This document shows, one piece after another, positions 1-8,725 of a stretch of DNA of 64,000 nucleotides. The notes beneath the pieces are model-generated. The model was not told the origin of the DNA. It did not search any database and worked only from the letters and a program-made list of their open reading frames with translations. The stretch's first letter is position 1. Each line of letters starts with the position of its first letter. Location: assembly GCF_018998565.1 (NCBI RefSeq), contig NZ_JAHNZO010000038.1, positions 1 through 64,000 of the forward strand, written 5' to 3'. The DNA comes from Paenibacillus oleatilyticus (GTDB taxonomy: Bacteria; Bacillota; Bacilli; Paenibacillales; NBRC-103111). Made by a program: the position numbers and the translations under genes.

Positions 1-44
1 GAATTAGCAGTATTATTGGTGAGTGTTTCGAGGATTAATTGTAG

Positions 45-93
45 AAAATAAAAGCAAATCCTCCGCCTGTCGGATGGGTTTGCTTTTATTTTT
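45..93. terminator. Bidirectional hairpin terminator after the endolysin gene
   Basis: A 17-bp near-perfect inverted repeat (45-61 pairing with 76-92) is flanked by A-rich and T-rich tracts on both sides, so it can terminate on either strand. It lies just beyond the amidase stop codon and probably ends the prophage late transcript. Positions 1-44 show no gene or recognisable site. Confidence 0.8.
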
Positions 94-119
94 GAATAGA
101 AGAACCGAAGTAATCTTTG

Positions 120-893
120 TTACTTAGTCAGTGGCTGGCCCGACGCTTTCCGCAGCTCGTTCGCCAGCCAATGAACATAATTGGCCTGCTGTTCATACGC
201 TGCGGCCGCGGTACCGTCTCCAGCCTGTTCTGCCTCCTGCCGTTTTGTGTCCAGCTCCTTCCATGCCGGACTCATCCAAGTATCGATAACTGTGTTGGCT
301 ACTCCTGCATTTAGCATAGGCTCCTCCGCCTCCCCTTTCGTACATTCTTGATATTCGGCTACTACATCAGCGATGAATTGCTCAAACGTCTTCCCAAGAA
401 GTTGGAACGCATTCATTGGGTCCGTCTTCCGGGACGGGTCTAAGATGTAATGACCGGTGATGTCCGTCGCCGGATTCAGGCCGTATCGATAACAGGCGTA
501 GGCCAGCACCCATACGTACCGTTTGTACGCCTCCTTCAGATTGAGTCGAGGGCCATAGCAGAGCTCCACGCCACCAGCTGCATCGTTCGAGTTGCATCCG
601 TAAAGCTCGTTGTCCGTAGTTACGTTATAGACGACGTGATACGCCTTCTCCGCAGCCCCCGTCAAAAACGGGATGCATTCAATAATCTCCTGGTCGTCTA
701 CAAAGATGTGCGCGGACGCTGTCGTTTCGTTTCGGCTGCGCTCGTAATACGATACATTTCCTGCCGCTGTTGATCCGGGGTTTCCTGTATCGTGAGCAAC
801 CATAAAACGAACGCCCGGCATCGGAATGCACGGGCGTCTTTTGCTTGGGCCGGAAAGGTATCGTGGAACGATATCAAATTTCATTTTGAACAT
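120..893 (-). CDS. Endolysin, N-acetylmuramoyl-L-alanine amidase (Amidase_2)
   Basis: Peptidoglycan-cleaving endolysin of 257 residues that would act on the wall at the end of the lytic cycle. The amidase_2 core shows the zinc ligand His34 in a HDTG context, a second His148 (GHY) and a K-x-D-P motif at 156-159. Residues 193-254 form a separate C-terminal module that is also present at the end of the neighbouring glucosaminidase. No signal peptide is visible, so release would depend on the holin. An AGGAGGT site seven bases upstream supports the ATG used. It is the last gene of the lysis cassette, 16 bp downstream of the holin gene. Confidence 0.9.
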   Translation of the reverse strand: MFKMKFDIVPRYLSGPSKRRPCIPMPGVRFMVAHDTGNPGSTAAGNVSYYERSRNETTASAHIFVDDQEIIECIPFLTGAAEKAYHVVYNVTTDNELYGCNSNDAAGGVELCYGPRLNLKEAYKRYVWVLAYACYRYGLNPATDITGHYILDPSRKTDPMNAFQLLGKTFEQFIADVVAEYQECTKGEAEEPMLNAGVANTVIDTWMSPAWKELDTKRQEAEQAGDGTAAAAYEQQANYVHWLANELRKASGQPLTK

Positions 894-909
894 TGGTCGT
901 ACCTCCTAT

Positions 910-1449
910 TTAGGGCCAAAGTGTTTGCGGCGGTGACATTGGGTCCGGCGGCGCATCTACCGGGGCGGATTGTACTGTCTGCTGTAGAGCTACTACCTTC
1001 CTTTCTGCCATTGCAAAAGCAGTCACGGCATCAATGAGAAGCTGCAAATGGTCAGGCATCGGCGCTTGCTGGGATTGCTCTACTGGAGCATCGGGAGTTT
1101 CTCCGATTTTAGCTGCAGCCTGTGCTTTGTGCGTCAACACAGCCTTTTCGATGGCCGCACGAATAGCTGCCGGTGCCATTTGAATACCGGCCTCACCCAA
1201 ATGCTTGCTCACATAGTCGATAGCGATGTTCAGCTTTTCAGTGCCTTTTTGTCCGGACATAGACGTTTCTACGATAGCAAAAGCTTCTTCTGCCACGCGG
1301 TGAAGCATCTCCCTTTGTTGCCCTGTTGTTTTAGTCTCGATCCAAGTTATTACATACTTTTTGAGTCGAAAAAACAAAGTGATAGCAACGAGGGCTACAA
1401 GTCCAATCACAAATTGTACGATTTCCGAAATGAACGGTTGAAAATCCAT
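910..1449 (-). CDS. Phage holin, LLH family
   Basis: A 179-residue protein with one N-terminal transmembrane segment (about residues 8-27) followed by charged residues, a helical region at 40-110 and a Gln/Pro-rich tail. This is the layout of LLH-type holins, which permeabilise the membrane to release endolysin. It sits between glucosaminidase and amidase genes, which supports a lysis role. AAAGGAG precedes the ATG. The C-terminal 60 residues are longer and more proline-rich than I would expect for the family. Confidence 0.75.
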   Translation of the reverse strand: MDFQPFISEIVQFVIGLVALVAITLFFRLKKYVITWIETKTTGQQREMLHRVAEEAFAIVETSMSGQKGTEKLNIAIDYVSKHLGEAGIQMAPAAIRAAIEKAVLTHKAQAAAKIGETPDAPVEQSQQAPMPDHLQLLIDAVTAFAMAERKVVALQQTVQSAPVDAPPDPMSPPQTLWP

Positions 1450-1480
1450 GGTTTTCTACACTCCTTTTAAATAAATTTGG

Positions 1481-2173
1481 TTACTCTTCCGGCTGTCCCG
1501 AAGCCCTGCGAAGCGCATTCGCAAGTGTCCGCTGCCATTCTCGCAGCGTTTTGGCTGCTTCCGCTCTTTCGACATCTCCTGAAATGAGTGCCGCCTGATA
1601 CGAGGCATCGTGAGTCGCATATGCGGGTTTGAGATATCCGTCGATGATATTGTTTGCAATTCCCTGTTCCAGCATGGGCTTGTTTGCCTCCTCATCCAAA
1701 TATTCGAATCTCGGTATAATTCCACGTAACTTCTCTGCGTAGTCTGGATCGCCATCGATTTCTTTCGGCGCATCAGTCGCATATCCGCATGCATAAAGAG
1801 CGTCGGCCTGTGTGTACGGGTCCGGCGCATCGATCACTCGTTGATATCGTTTAGGATCGTTACGAAATAGAAGCGCTTGGTCTTTTAGGCAATCGTAAAC
1901 ACTGTCATACGCCCGCCAGTCGGCCCGCTGCTTCGTGTCATTGACGCCATTGATTACTTCTCGCGTCTTTGTATTCACGCTGCGACCACGCCAAAAATCG
2001 GTCTGTTTACCGACGCCTACCTTGTAACCGACAATGTTGTTCCACTCCGGGTTATTTCCTCCCGTTTCAAGCAGTGTTTGCGCCATTAGTACCGATGGGA
2101 ACAGCGGACCGCCTTCTTGCCTAATCCGGACCGTAATTGGCGCGACGATAGTAATGAACTCGTTCCTGTTCAT
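1481..2173 (-). CDS. Glucosaminidase-domain lysin with C-terminal module
   Basis: A 230-residue endo-beta-N-acetylglucosaminidase-type muramidase. Residues 1-160 carry the family pattern: a LLETGG stretch with the probable catalytic Glu36, a NIVGYK stretch and a W-R-x-Y-D-S segment at 86-91. Residues 167-228 match the C-terminal module of the amidase (ML..G.AN..ID start, LR.ASGQP end). It may be a second endolysin or a tail-associated wall hydrolase; its place between the XhlA-like protein and the holin favours lysis. No signal peptide is seen. Confidence 0.85.
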   Translation of the reverse strand: MNRNEFITIVAPITVRIRQEGGPLFPSVLMAQTLLETGGNNPEWNNIVGYKVGVGKQTDFWRGRSVNTKTREVINGVNDTKQRADWRAYDSVYDCLKDQALLFRNDPKRYQRVIDAPDPYTQADALYACGYATDAPKEIDGDPDYAEKLRGIIPRFEYLDEEANKPMLEQGIANNIIDGYLKPAYATHDASYQAALISGDVERAEAAKTLREWQRTLANALRRASGQPEE

Positions 2174-2177
2174 GATG

Positions 2178-2480
2178 TTAGTCCTCTCTTTCTTGCCTTG
2201 GTACAGCGTCTAGCCGGTCAATCCGCTTATGAGCCTGTTTGGATGATTCCTCCACACGAGTCACACGCTCGGCCAAATCGTCGATTCTTTTCCCTTGTGT
2301 CCGCTGTTCAATCCTGATATCATCGACGCCGCGCTTGATGTACTCCACATCCGAATGAAGGGCTCCGCCGCTCTGGGCGTCATTTTTTATCTCCTGCTGA
2401 ATTGCCCGGGCCCTCCCGGACCAACCGACGAAGATGCCGCTAATCGCGGCCACTACTGCAGTGATAGCTGTTAAGTCCAT
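2178..2480 (-). CDS. Small membrane-anchored coiled-coil protein of the lysis cassette (XhlA-like)
   Basis: A 100-residue protein with one N-terminal hydrophobic segment (about 5-22) followed by a charged helical region with heptad-like spacing (D-x-x-x-R-I-D-D-L repeats) to the end. The arrangement resembles holin-associated proteins such as XhlA, although XhlA has its membrane segment at the other end. It is four bases upstream of the glucosaminidase gene. A lysis accessory role is inferred from position only. Confidence 0.6.
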   Translation of the reverse strand: MDLTAITAVVAAISGIFVGWSGRARAIQQEIKNDAQSGGALHSDVEYIKRGVDDIRIEQRTQGKRIDDLAERVTRVEESSKQAHKRIDRLDAVPRQERED

Positions 2481-2536
2481 TTCAATCCACCTTCCTGCTC
2501 CTTATGAGCATAAAAATAGCCCCGATTGCTCGGAGC

Positions 2537-3808
2537 TTATTTAAACTTTTTAAGGTATTCTGCGAATTTCAGGCGCATTCTATCGTGACCGCCATCAGAC
2601 GGATGGACGCCATCTTTCGTCGTGCCTACATCCCATTTGCTGGCGTCCTTCGGATGCTGAACGGCGGATGCGGTGTCTATTGTACCAGTGAGCAGACCAG
2701 GTGCCGGATTCGAGAGAAGCCAAGCGTTTGCCTGATCGCGGTCCGCCCCCTTCGAAAACTTTGTGCTTACGGCGGTTTGGTTCTCATGTGTCGCCCAAGC
2801 ATCGGTTGAAGTGGTGCGCGGCGGAATGGTGAACTGATAGATTTCCTCGATACCGAAGTCTCGGAGAAGTTGCCATGTTGCTGTGATATCCGCTTTGAAC
2901 TGATCAAATGATTTCCCCATGAGGTCATTCGTGCCATAGTGAACGAACGCTCGACGTCCGTATTTCAAAAGGCCTACGCGGAACATTGCCTTTCCGTTTG
3001 ACCGGAAATCGTAGCTGCTTTCCCCGCCTTTTGCAACACGTATCCAAGGGAAATCGGTACCGAGTCCAGCAACGATAAACCCACGGTCTTGGGGGTTGTC
3101 GCCAGCGCCTTGCCCGATACTATCGGAAACCACAATGTTTCCGGGAACATCTGAAGGCCCTACAATCGCAATGGGATGATATACAAACTGGCCGTGTGTG
3201 TCCGGTGTCCCGGAATCCACTATGTTCTCATTTTTCAGCCCTTCACCGCGAGAGTTGTACGCGACAAGGCCGCGCGGGAATTTCCCGCCTTCCGGAACGG
3301 ACACGCAAGTATACATGTAGAATCCGGTGCCTTTTTTTCCGTTGACACTCACCATATCAGATAGTTGTTTTGCTCCAGGGTCAAGAATGAATGTCCTACT
3401 CCCGCTCGATGTGAAGACTGGAATTCGTTTGGTACTCCCTATCGGGTACTCAATTGCAGCGCTGACCGAAATTTTATTCGGAACTGGAACGTCTTGGTCG
3501 TAAAAATTCCCAAAAACAACGGCGATTTCGGGCCGGTCCTCGGTGAATTCGTGATATGTTTTGGATGTCTGCTCTTTCACTACAGGATCGTCTACTTTTG
3601 TAGGATATACTCCGTTGCAAAGGTGACTGCCTCGCGTCGCCACGGCTTGAAGAGTACTTTTAGATGGTCCATTTTCATTTTTTTCCTCAACTAAACCTTG
3701 TTCCACAAGTTTTCTTGTGTGGCTCGACAAAATAGAGATGTACTCTTCATGAGGGTGATATGAACGGTTTGCGAGTGGGTCAAAAAAAGATTTAAGTGCC
3801 CTATACAT
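2537..3808 (-). CDS. Tail-associated SGNH-hydrolase esterase with N-terminal FFD motif
   Basis: A 423-residue protein whose C-terminal 210 residues carry the four SGNH blocks: Ser230 in a VSDS context, Gly262, Asn294 in YGTND and Asp399/His402 in DGVHP. Such domains deacetylate or de-esterify surface polysaccharides, and the location just after the fibre genes suggests a tail-borne depolymerase. Residues 1-40 (SFFDP, R-x-Y, then an LVEQGLV end) resemble the 57-residue head-region protein at 16709-16882. I chose the ATG at 3808 because AAAGGAG lies seven bases before it; a longer frame upstream lacks a start signal. Confidence 0.8.
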   Translation of the reverse strand: MYRALKSFFDPLANRSYHPHEEYISILSSHTRKLVEQGLVEEKNENGPSKSTLQAVATRGSHLCNGVYPTKVDDPVVKEQTSKTYHEFTEDRPEIAVVFGNFYDQDVPVPNKISVSAAIEYPIGSTKRIPVFTSSGSRTFILDPGAKQLSDMVSVNGKKGTGFYMYTCVSVPEGGKFPRGLVAYNSRGEGLKNENIVDSGTPDTHGQFVYHPIAIVGPSDVPGNIVVSDSIGQGAGDNPQDRGFIVAGLGTDFPWIRVAKGGESSYDFRSNGKAMFRVGLLKYGRRAFVHYGTNDLMGKSFDQFKADITATWQLLRDFGIEEIYQFTIPPRTTSTDAWATHENQTAVSTKFSKGADRDQANAWLLSNPAPGLLTGTIDTASAVQHPKDASKWDVGTTKDGVHPSDGGHDRMRLKFAEYLKKFK

Positions 3809-3833
3809 TTGAATACTCCTTTGAAAATAAATT

Positions 3834-3853
3834 AGCCCCGCTAGGAACGGGGC
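3834..3853. terminator. GC hairpin between fibre-region genes
   Basis: A six-base-pair GCCCCG/CGGGGC stem with a seven-base loop sits between the 67-residue ORF and the SGNH gene. On the minus strand it is followed by a TA-rich, imperfect T tract, so it could be a weak terminator or an mRNA-stabilising hairpin. Confidence 0.4.
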
Positions 3854-3916
3854 CAATCTGAAACTATTTGCTGCTGGGTTATACGCAGGATCTTGTACGA
3901 TCGTTTTCTAGAACTG

Positions 3917-4120
3917 TCACACCTCCTTCTGCTCGGTATGTTCGTACGGGATATCCGGTCGTGTATCAGCCACGAACGCCACGACAGCAGTCCTATCAGC
4001 GGTAGCGAGTGCGTTATAACTTGTGTCGATAATTGTTTTAAGGTCATCGGCCTCCGAATTCGAATAGCGGGTAATGCAGGCGCGGCCTATAATCCGGATT
4101 TTGTACGGTTCCATCGACAT
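3917..4120 (-). CDS. Small hypothetical phage tail-region protein
   Basis: A 67-residue protein of unrecognised family between the 137-residue ORF and the SGNH gene, in the place where PBSX-like phages carry tiny XkdW/XkdX genes. It has no membrane segment or cysteine motif and starts three bases after the upstream stop. It could be a structural accessory of the fibre; no function is assigned. Confidence 0.5.
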   Translation of the reverse strand: MSMEPYKIRIIGRACITRYSNSEADDLKTIIDTSYNALATADRTAVVAFVADTRPDIPYEHTEQKEV

Positions 4121-4123
4121 AGT

Positions 4124-4537
4124 TTACACGGCCCCTTTCGCGAAGAAGTCAGCAAGGGCTGTTTCGAGGTCCGCTATACGCTGTTCCTGTATTTGCTTTT
4201 CTGTCCGCCCGAGAAGATGCCGCTTGTCGTCAAATAACTTCGGATCAAACGGATCGTCGGGACGAAAATTTCCTTTCGAGGTCGAAACGTAATACCGCGT
4301 CTCATAAAGGATCGTTTCTTCCTCTATTGGATCGCCTTTTTCGTCGTATCCCACGTTTGTTTTGAATCGAATTGTTTCAATCTGTTCTGAACGGATCGTT
4401 CCATCATCGGTGACAAGAACGTCATGTGTGACTCCTCGGGCAGTTCCTGTCGATCCAATGATATCTTGACCGTCGATCATTTTTACGTCATCAACGAAGC
4501 CCACATATTTGCCGTCTTTGTACAAAATAGCAATCAT
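4124..4537 (-). CDS. Hypothetical tail protein next to the fibre
   Basis: A 137-residue protein that begins within the stop of the fibre gene (4-bp ATGA-type overlap), indicating translational coupling. The first 100 residues look like a small beta-rich domain and the last 35 are a charged helix (R-T-E-K-Q-I-Q-E-Q-R-I-A-D-L-E pattern), as in XkdW-like fibre accessories. A role in fibre assembly or attachment is inference from position. Confidence 0.55.
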   Translation of the reverse strand: MIAILYKDGKYVGFVDDVKMIDGQDIIGSTGTARGVTHDVLVTDDGTIRSEQIETIRFKTNVGYDEKGDPIEEETILYETRYYVSTSKGNFRPDDPFDPKLFDDKRHLLGRTEKQIQEQRIADLETALADFFAKGAV

Positions 4538-6012
4538 CGGATCACACCTCCTCCTGCGGTATTTTCGGCGGTTGCGCCACTTGGTTGCGACCCATATTTC
4601 CCGATAGTTGAGGCATCGAACGCCCCCAGGACGTAAGAGTTCCCACCTCCGGAATTAGTTGAGGAAAACACTCTTGATACATCACTAGATATGATTGCAT
4701 ATTGCCGGTTTGAGATATCACAGCCACTTACGGAAACAAGACTCCGGCTCACTAGAATCCCAATAATTCCAGTGGCTGGTACATTGGTACGGCAATGCGA
4801 TATGTTGACATTGGTACAACTGTATACATTAAAAGCTGCGACGTTTGGATTAAGTAATTTAAATCCACGCACCGAGACTTTTGCAGTAATGTAGTGAAGC
4901 ACAAAATCATTAACCTGATAGTTATCGGAAACGGCCGTATCCCCAAAGATCTCCAAAAACCCTTTACCAGTAAAGCCGCGTATGAGAACGGATTCGTTGT
5001 AAATTCCGGGCGCGACGTTTATCGTTGCCGCGTGATTTAGTATCTGCGGAATGCGGTTTACTGCTGCTTGTATCGTTCGGAGGGCTGCCCCTGCCGTTAG
5101 GCCATCGTTTGCATCATTTCCAGAAGGCGACACGTACAGCGTGATGTTTCCGCTGCTCGCTGATATAGCTCCGTCATCTATCGAACCGCCTGATAATACC
5201 AGACGGTTCGTGGTACCAGTGGGCTGCGTACCTTCTACACCAAGACTTGCGCCATGGGCCGCTTGTAAGCCGTACACATTGCCCAAGCCGGAACAAAAGC
5301 CTGCGTGTACCTTGCTCGCATAGTCGCTGAAAATCGCAGCCCTTTTTGATGAGATTACAGCTGAGTAAATAAATGCCGTTGATTTTTCAAAGTATACGCC
5401 GTCGTAGGACGTATCGACATTCACCGATTTAATGGCGTTCATTTGTAAGTTTGTGCACCCGCGAATGAAGAAAGCACAACCAAACACGCTATGTTTTCCA
5501 GTCGCTTCCGCTGTATCAACAAATGTACGTAACGTCACACCATCGAACGCAAAGGCCTTTGCCATATAGTAGGATGACGAATCCGATTTTATCCATAATG
5601 CTCCCGCACCTGTAAATCCAGCTATCGTCACCTCTTCGTTATAAATGCCAGCCGTAATGATAATTTCGTAAAGATGATTTACAACTTGCGGTACGCTGTT
5701 CACAGCCTTTTGAATCGTCTTAAATGCTGTCGCTGTTGTTTTTCCGTCATTTGCGTCATTTCCTGTTGAGGCATTTACATAGAGCTTAAGCGGCTCTGTT
5801 GTTTTCAAGGAATCAATAAGCGCTTTGTCTGCTCCACTCAAAAAACCATTCGCTCCGTTCGCAACTGCTAATGCGTGTGCATTCCCGCCGCTGCCAATAT
5901 GAGCACCTAACGTTGCGTCAATTATGTCCATGTTTCCGTTTGCGTCGGCAATGTTGTAATTTTCAGAACCAAGCGGCTTTTTCAAGTTAAAATTAGGTGT
6001 GAAATTAGGCAT
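4534..6012 (-). CDS. Tail fibre/spike with two tandem right-handed beta-helix units
   Basis: A 492-residue receptor-binding or depolymerase-type tail protein. Residues 1-70 form a virion-attachment segment (PNFNLKKP, then a D-x-N-x-N-M-D-I-I-D stretch). Two homologous units follow at about 75-285 and 294-492, each opening with LYV-x-x-x-G-N-D-A-N-D-G and an (R/K)TIQ(K/A)AV(N) segment typical of pectate-lyase-like beta helices. The start is the ATG at 6012, preceded by GGGAGG; an in-frame TTG sits directly before it. It ends in a Gly-rich tail. Enzymatic activity cannot be judged because no catalytic acid cluster stands out. Confidence 0.75.
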   Translation of the reverse strand: MPNFTPNFNLKKPLGSENYNIADANGNMDIIDATLGAHIGSGGNAHALAVANGANGFLSGADKALIDSLKTTEPLKLYVNASTGNDANDGKTTATAFKTIQKAVNSVPQVVNHLYEIIITAGIYNEEVTIAGFTGAGALWIKSDSSSYYMAKAFAFDGVTLRTFVDTAEATGKHSVFGCAFFIRGCTNLQMNAIKSVNVDTSYDGVYFEKSTAFIYSAVISSKRAAIFSDYASKVHAGFCSGLGNVYGLQAAHGASLGVEGTQPTGTTNRLVLSGGSIDDGAISASSGNITLYVSPSGNDANDGLTAGAALRTIQAAVNRIPQILNHAATINVAPGIYNESVLIRGFTGKGFLEIFGDTAVSDNYQVNDFVLHYITAKVSVRGFKLLNPNVAAFNVYSCTNVNISHCRTNVPATGIIGILVSRSLVSVSGCDISNRQYAIISSDVSRVFSSTNSGGGNSYVLGAFDASTIGKYGSQPSGATAENTAGGGVIR

Positions 6013-6027
6013 CAAGAACCTCCCTAT

Positions 6028-6585
6028 TCATGGAAGCGCAGTCGCACGTAATTGGTCGTGTGTGCGACTGGACAATTGGTCATGTGTATACGATCGTAAT
6101 TGATCATATTGGTTATAAAGAAAAGCGTATACTATCGCTAGATGCGCGGGCTTTATCTCCTCGACAGCAATTCGAACATCATCCATATTTGAAGGGATAC
6201 CAACCACGCTACGGAACGTTACTTTGATTTCGCTATTTACAAACTCAACGTCAACGCCCCCATCAGTCCAACTATCAATAACAAGCTTAATCATGGCAGC
6301 ATCGACTTTTCCAGTGCCCCGCATTTTGGATTTGATGACAGATCGCCGTTCCGATAGTGGTTTGTTTAAATCAGTCGGAATGCCCAACTCGCGTTCGAAG
6401 ATCGAAAGCGCCCAAGTCGCTGAATCGACAGACAACTGTAATTGTAAATCGCCTGTCGCGTCCTCGCGCTTATTTATCTGATCCGCGTCAGCGTCAAATA
6501 TGGCTTTGTACACTCCTGATTTACTCATAAACCCCTGAAGACGCCCCCGAAGACGTTTTAGCAGATCAGTGCCGGTTGTACTCAA
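6028..6585 (-). CDS. xkdU: XkdU-like baseplate protein (DUF2313)
   Basis: A 185-residue protein equivalent to XkdU/YmfQ, which joins the baseplate wedge to the fibre. The N-terminal two thirds fit the family (L-L-K-R-L start, S-A-T-W-A-L, then an I-P-x-D segment). The last 35 residues contain three copies of a seven-residue (Y/T)-x-D-Q-L-(R/S)-x unit. It starts with TTG in a TTGA overlap with the baseplate J stop, so the two are probably translationally coupled. Confidence 0.75.
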   Translation of the reverse strand: MSTTGTDLLKRLRGRLQGFMSKSGVYKAIFDADADQINKREDATGDLQLQLSVDSATWALSIFERELGIPTDLNKPLSERRSVIKSKMRGTGKVDAAMIKLVIDSWTDGGVDVEFVNSEIKVTFRSVVGIPSNMDDVRIAVEEIKPAHLAIVYAFLYNQYDQLRSYTHDQLSSRTHDQLRATALP

Positions 6586-7637
6586 ATTATGGTCACCGTC
6601 CCTGTAACAGCGACTTCCTCATTGCCGATTGTAATCCCTGTTGTTCCTCCATTAACCGTCAGACCACTATAGTCTTGTGCGCCTTCGCTGTTAAGGATCG
6701 CTGCTCCAATACGTGCATAACTCACAACGGATTCTACAAAGGCGATTCCCTTGAGGTATGTCGTTATCGAGTCTACGATGTTGGATGTAACCTGAGCCAG
6801 TGTGTACCCGGACTTAATAGATACGGTCGCCGCGACGTTAATGTTAACACCTGTAGCGCTGACTATCGTAGCATATGCGCCGATTGGGGCAACGCCATTT
6901 CCAAGCCCCGTTACTCCCGGATCGATATAGTTCTGTGCGGCTGTCACAACGGCGTTTGAAGCTGGCTTTTTGTCGCTGCCGATGATCACCACCTTGACTG
7001 TGTTTGCGCCGTTCCAAAGCGGTACAACGCGGGCATCTCCAACGCCAGAAACCTCTTTAGCCCATTGTTTGTAATGGGCTACATTCCCGCTTGTGGCAGG
7101 TGTGCGTATTCGTTCGTAGTACCGCTTTAGCAAATCTGCATCGGACTCCGTATCGAATCCGTCCTGTGTTGGATTCTGATTGTTTACGGCTGTAAATCCT
7201 GATATAGTCACGGGAAAAAGCGTTATCGTATTAGCTGGTACATTACCGCTGCTACCCGGAACAACGGCTTCGACACTTATTGTGCCGCTGTTCGTTACCG
7301 ACTTTGTTTCCGTCGACCGGAACCGGATTCCCCCCATAGTCTCAAAAAGATCGCCTTTCGTAATGGTACCGGTACCGGTCAGGACTACGCTCCCCTTCGA
7401 GTGGGTCGCTGCCTTGCGCTCGATCCCGGTACGCTCCCTTACGCGCTGGGCCAGCTCCACCCCGGTCAGGTTGTCGATATTGAGTTTACCCTTCACTGAA
7501 TCTATAAAGATATCCATTTTTGCTAGTTGCTCCGCTACTGGGGATAGCGAGTCATAGATAAAGCTTCCAACGGACCGATCATATGAAGATGGGACCAACG
7601 CTAGCAGGGCCGATAAAATCTCATCCTTGGTTGCCAC
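6582..7637 (-). CDS. xkdT: Baseplate J-like protein (XkdT)
   Basis: A 351-residue baseplate wedge protein of the T4 gp6/P2 J family, marking a contractile-tail phage. Features typical of the family are the N-terminal Y-D-x-S-V-G-S-F-I-Y-D stretch, the E-R-T-G-I segment near residue 70, the beta-rich middle (A-x-x-P-G-S-S-G-N-V-P-A) and an R-I-G-A-A-I-L segment near the end. It overlaps the upstream ORF by 17 bases. Confidence 0.88.
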   Translation of the reverse strand: MATKDEILSALLALVPSSYDRSVGSFIYDSLSPVAEQLAKMDIFIDSVKGKLNIDNLTGVELAQRVRERTGIERKAATHSKGSVVLTGTGTITKGDLFETMGGIRFRSTETKSVTNSGTISVEAVVPGSSGNVPANTITLFPVTISGFTAVNNQNPTQDGFDTESDADLLKRYYERIRTPATSGNVAHYKQWAKEVSGVGDARVVPLWNGANTVKVVIIGSDKKPASNAVVTAAQNYIDPGVTGLGNGVAPIGAYATIVSATGVNINVAATVSIKSGYTLAQVTSNIVDSITTYLKGIAFVESVVSYARIGAAILNSEGAQDYSGLTVNGGTTGITIGNEEVAVTGTVTII

Positions 7638-7944
7638 CTTCGACTCCCTCCAGCTCTTTCAAGATCACGTCAAACAATCGGTCAGGAGATTCATTGTACT
7701 TCTCGACAATCTTTCGCGTTACCATACGCTGTATTTCACCGTTTTTAATTGGTGCCGGGAATAAGTGTCCATACGCCTCAGAATATTTATTTTGCCCCCG
7801 CAGCGCTGCCGAATGAATCCCGGAGATTACAGTGCGGCTGACTTCTTCCACAATCGGCTCTACAACATCTACAAACAACGTCATAACGTCCTCTTGCGTT
7901 AACCTGATCTTGATTAGCTCCGCCAATTTGTCATCCGGCATCAA
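7621..7944 (-). CDS. Hypothetical protein inserted between XkdS- and XkdT-like genes
   Basis: A 107-residue, mainly helical, acidic protein with no recognised family. In PBSX the two flanking homologues are adjacent, so this is an extra gene in the baseplate operon. It overlaps both neighbours (4 and 17 bases), which points to coupled expression. It may be a baseplate assembly factor; nothing in the sequence shows it. Confidence 0.6.
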   Translation of the reverse strand: MMPDDKLAELIKIRLTQEDVMTLFVDVVEPIVEEVSRTVISGIHSAALRGQNKYSEAYGHLFPAPIKNGEIQRMVTRKIVEKYNESPDRLFDVILKELEGVEGGNQG

Positions 7945-8378
7945 ACAGTCACCGCCCCATCTGTTTCTCCGTATATACTTCCTACTCTGAAATTGATAGT
8001 CAGGCGCGCGCCACTCTGTGAAAATGAGAAGCTATCGACCAGAGTGATAGCGTCGTTTTGAAGAAGTGCCGCACGAATCATACGTTCATACTCGGCACGA
8101 GAGAAGTCTTGGTGAAAGCTTCTGCCGATCAATGTGTGGTGTTCGCTGCCGTATGTCGTCCCCTTGTAAATGAGTGTGCCCGCGACTGTACGCAATGCCT
8201 TTTGAATCCATACTTTCAAATACTCAATGCCCGTAAGTTTGACAAGTTTTCCGTCTATAAGGCGGAAATCACCAGTGGTAAAGTCCCAATCGAATGTTGC
8301 ATGCACTGCCTCGCTGGTCGTACTTTCAATCACTTCATCAGCAGTGAATTGCAGATTAGCTATCTGCGGCAATGACAT
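7941..8378 (-). CDS. xkdS: XkdS-like baseplate protein (DUF2634, gp25-type)
   Basis: A 145-residue protein matching the DUF2634 family: a W-D-F-x-x-G-D-F segment followed by K-V-W-I-Q-K-A-L-R-T and a G-(S)-E sequence. These are gp25-like baseplate wedge components with a lysozyme-like fold. It lies five bases after the XkdR-like stop. Confidence 0.78.
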   Translation of the reverse strand: MSLPQIANLQFTADEVIESTTSEAVHATFDWDFTTGDFRLIDGKLVKLTGIEYLKVWIQKALRTVAGTLIYKGTTYGSEHHTLIGRSFHQDFSRAEYERMIRAALLQNDAITLVDSFSFSQSGARLTINFRVGSIYGETDGAVTV

Positions 8379-8382
8379 GACA

Positions 8383-8715
8383 TCACCCCACCTTCCAAAG
8401 AACGTACCAAATTTTCAAATATTCATCCGGCGAGATAACAACCTTATCCCCAACAGCGAATGACAGTTTCCATGGTATTGTTTCCTCCACCATACTGCCG
8501 TTCGTGTTCATATAACGGTTCGGGATTTGGTACCCAGTCGTGTATACCTCCGGCAGAACAAGTTTGTCCTCGGTCAAGATGACATTCTCTCCCCACTGAA
8601 TTTTTAGTGGGTTCAATTCCACAACCTCGCCTGTTCGCAGCGCTACACTGGGCGGGTTTTGGTTTGCTTTATTCATTTCCACCAACTTACGCGCTAATTT
8701 ATCGATAGCATCCAT
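8383..8715 (-). CDS. xkdR: XkdR-like protein (DUF2577)
   Basis: A 110-residue protein of the DUF2577 family, found next to XkdQ and XkdS in PBSX-type tails. It shows the family pattern of an N-terminal helix followed by beta strands (V-V-E-L-N-P-L-K-I, then a G-D-K-V segment near the C-terminus). The family is a small OB-like baseplate hub component. Confidence 0.75.
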   Translation of the reverse strand: MDAIDKLARKLVEMNKANQNPPSVALRTGEVVELNPLKIQWGENVILTEDKLVLPEVYTTGYQIPNRYMNTNGSMVEETIPWKLSFAVGDKVVISPDEYLKIWYVLWKVG

Positions 8716-8725
8716 GACGCGCCTC

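Noticed and set aside
1..119. Left prophage attachment site in the first bases
   Set aside because: No stretch of ten or more bases is shared with the region between int and sufB, so the junction must lie outside the window.
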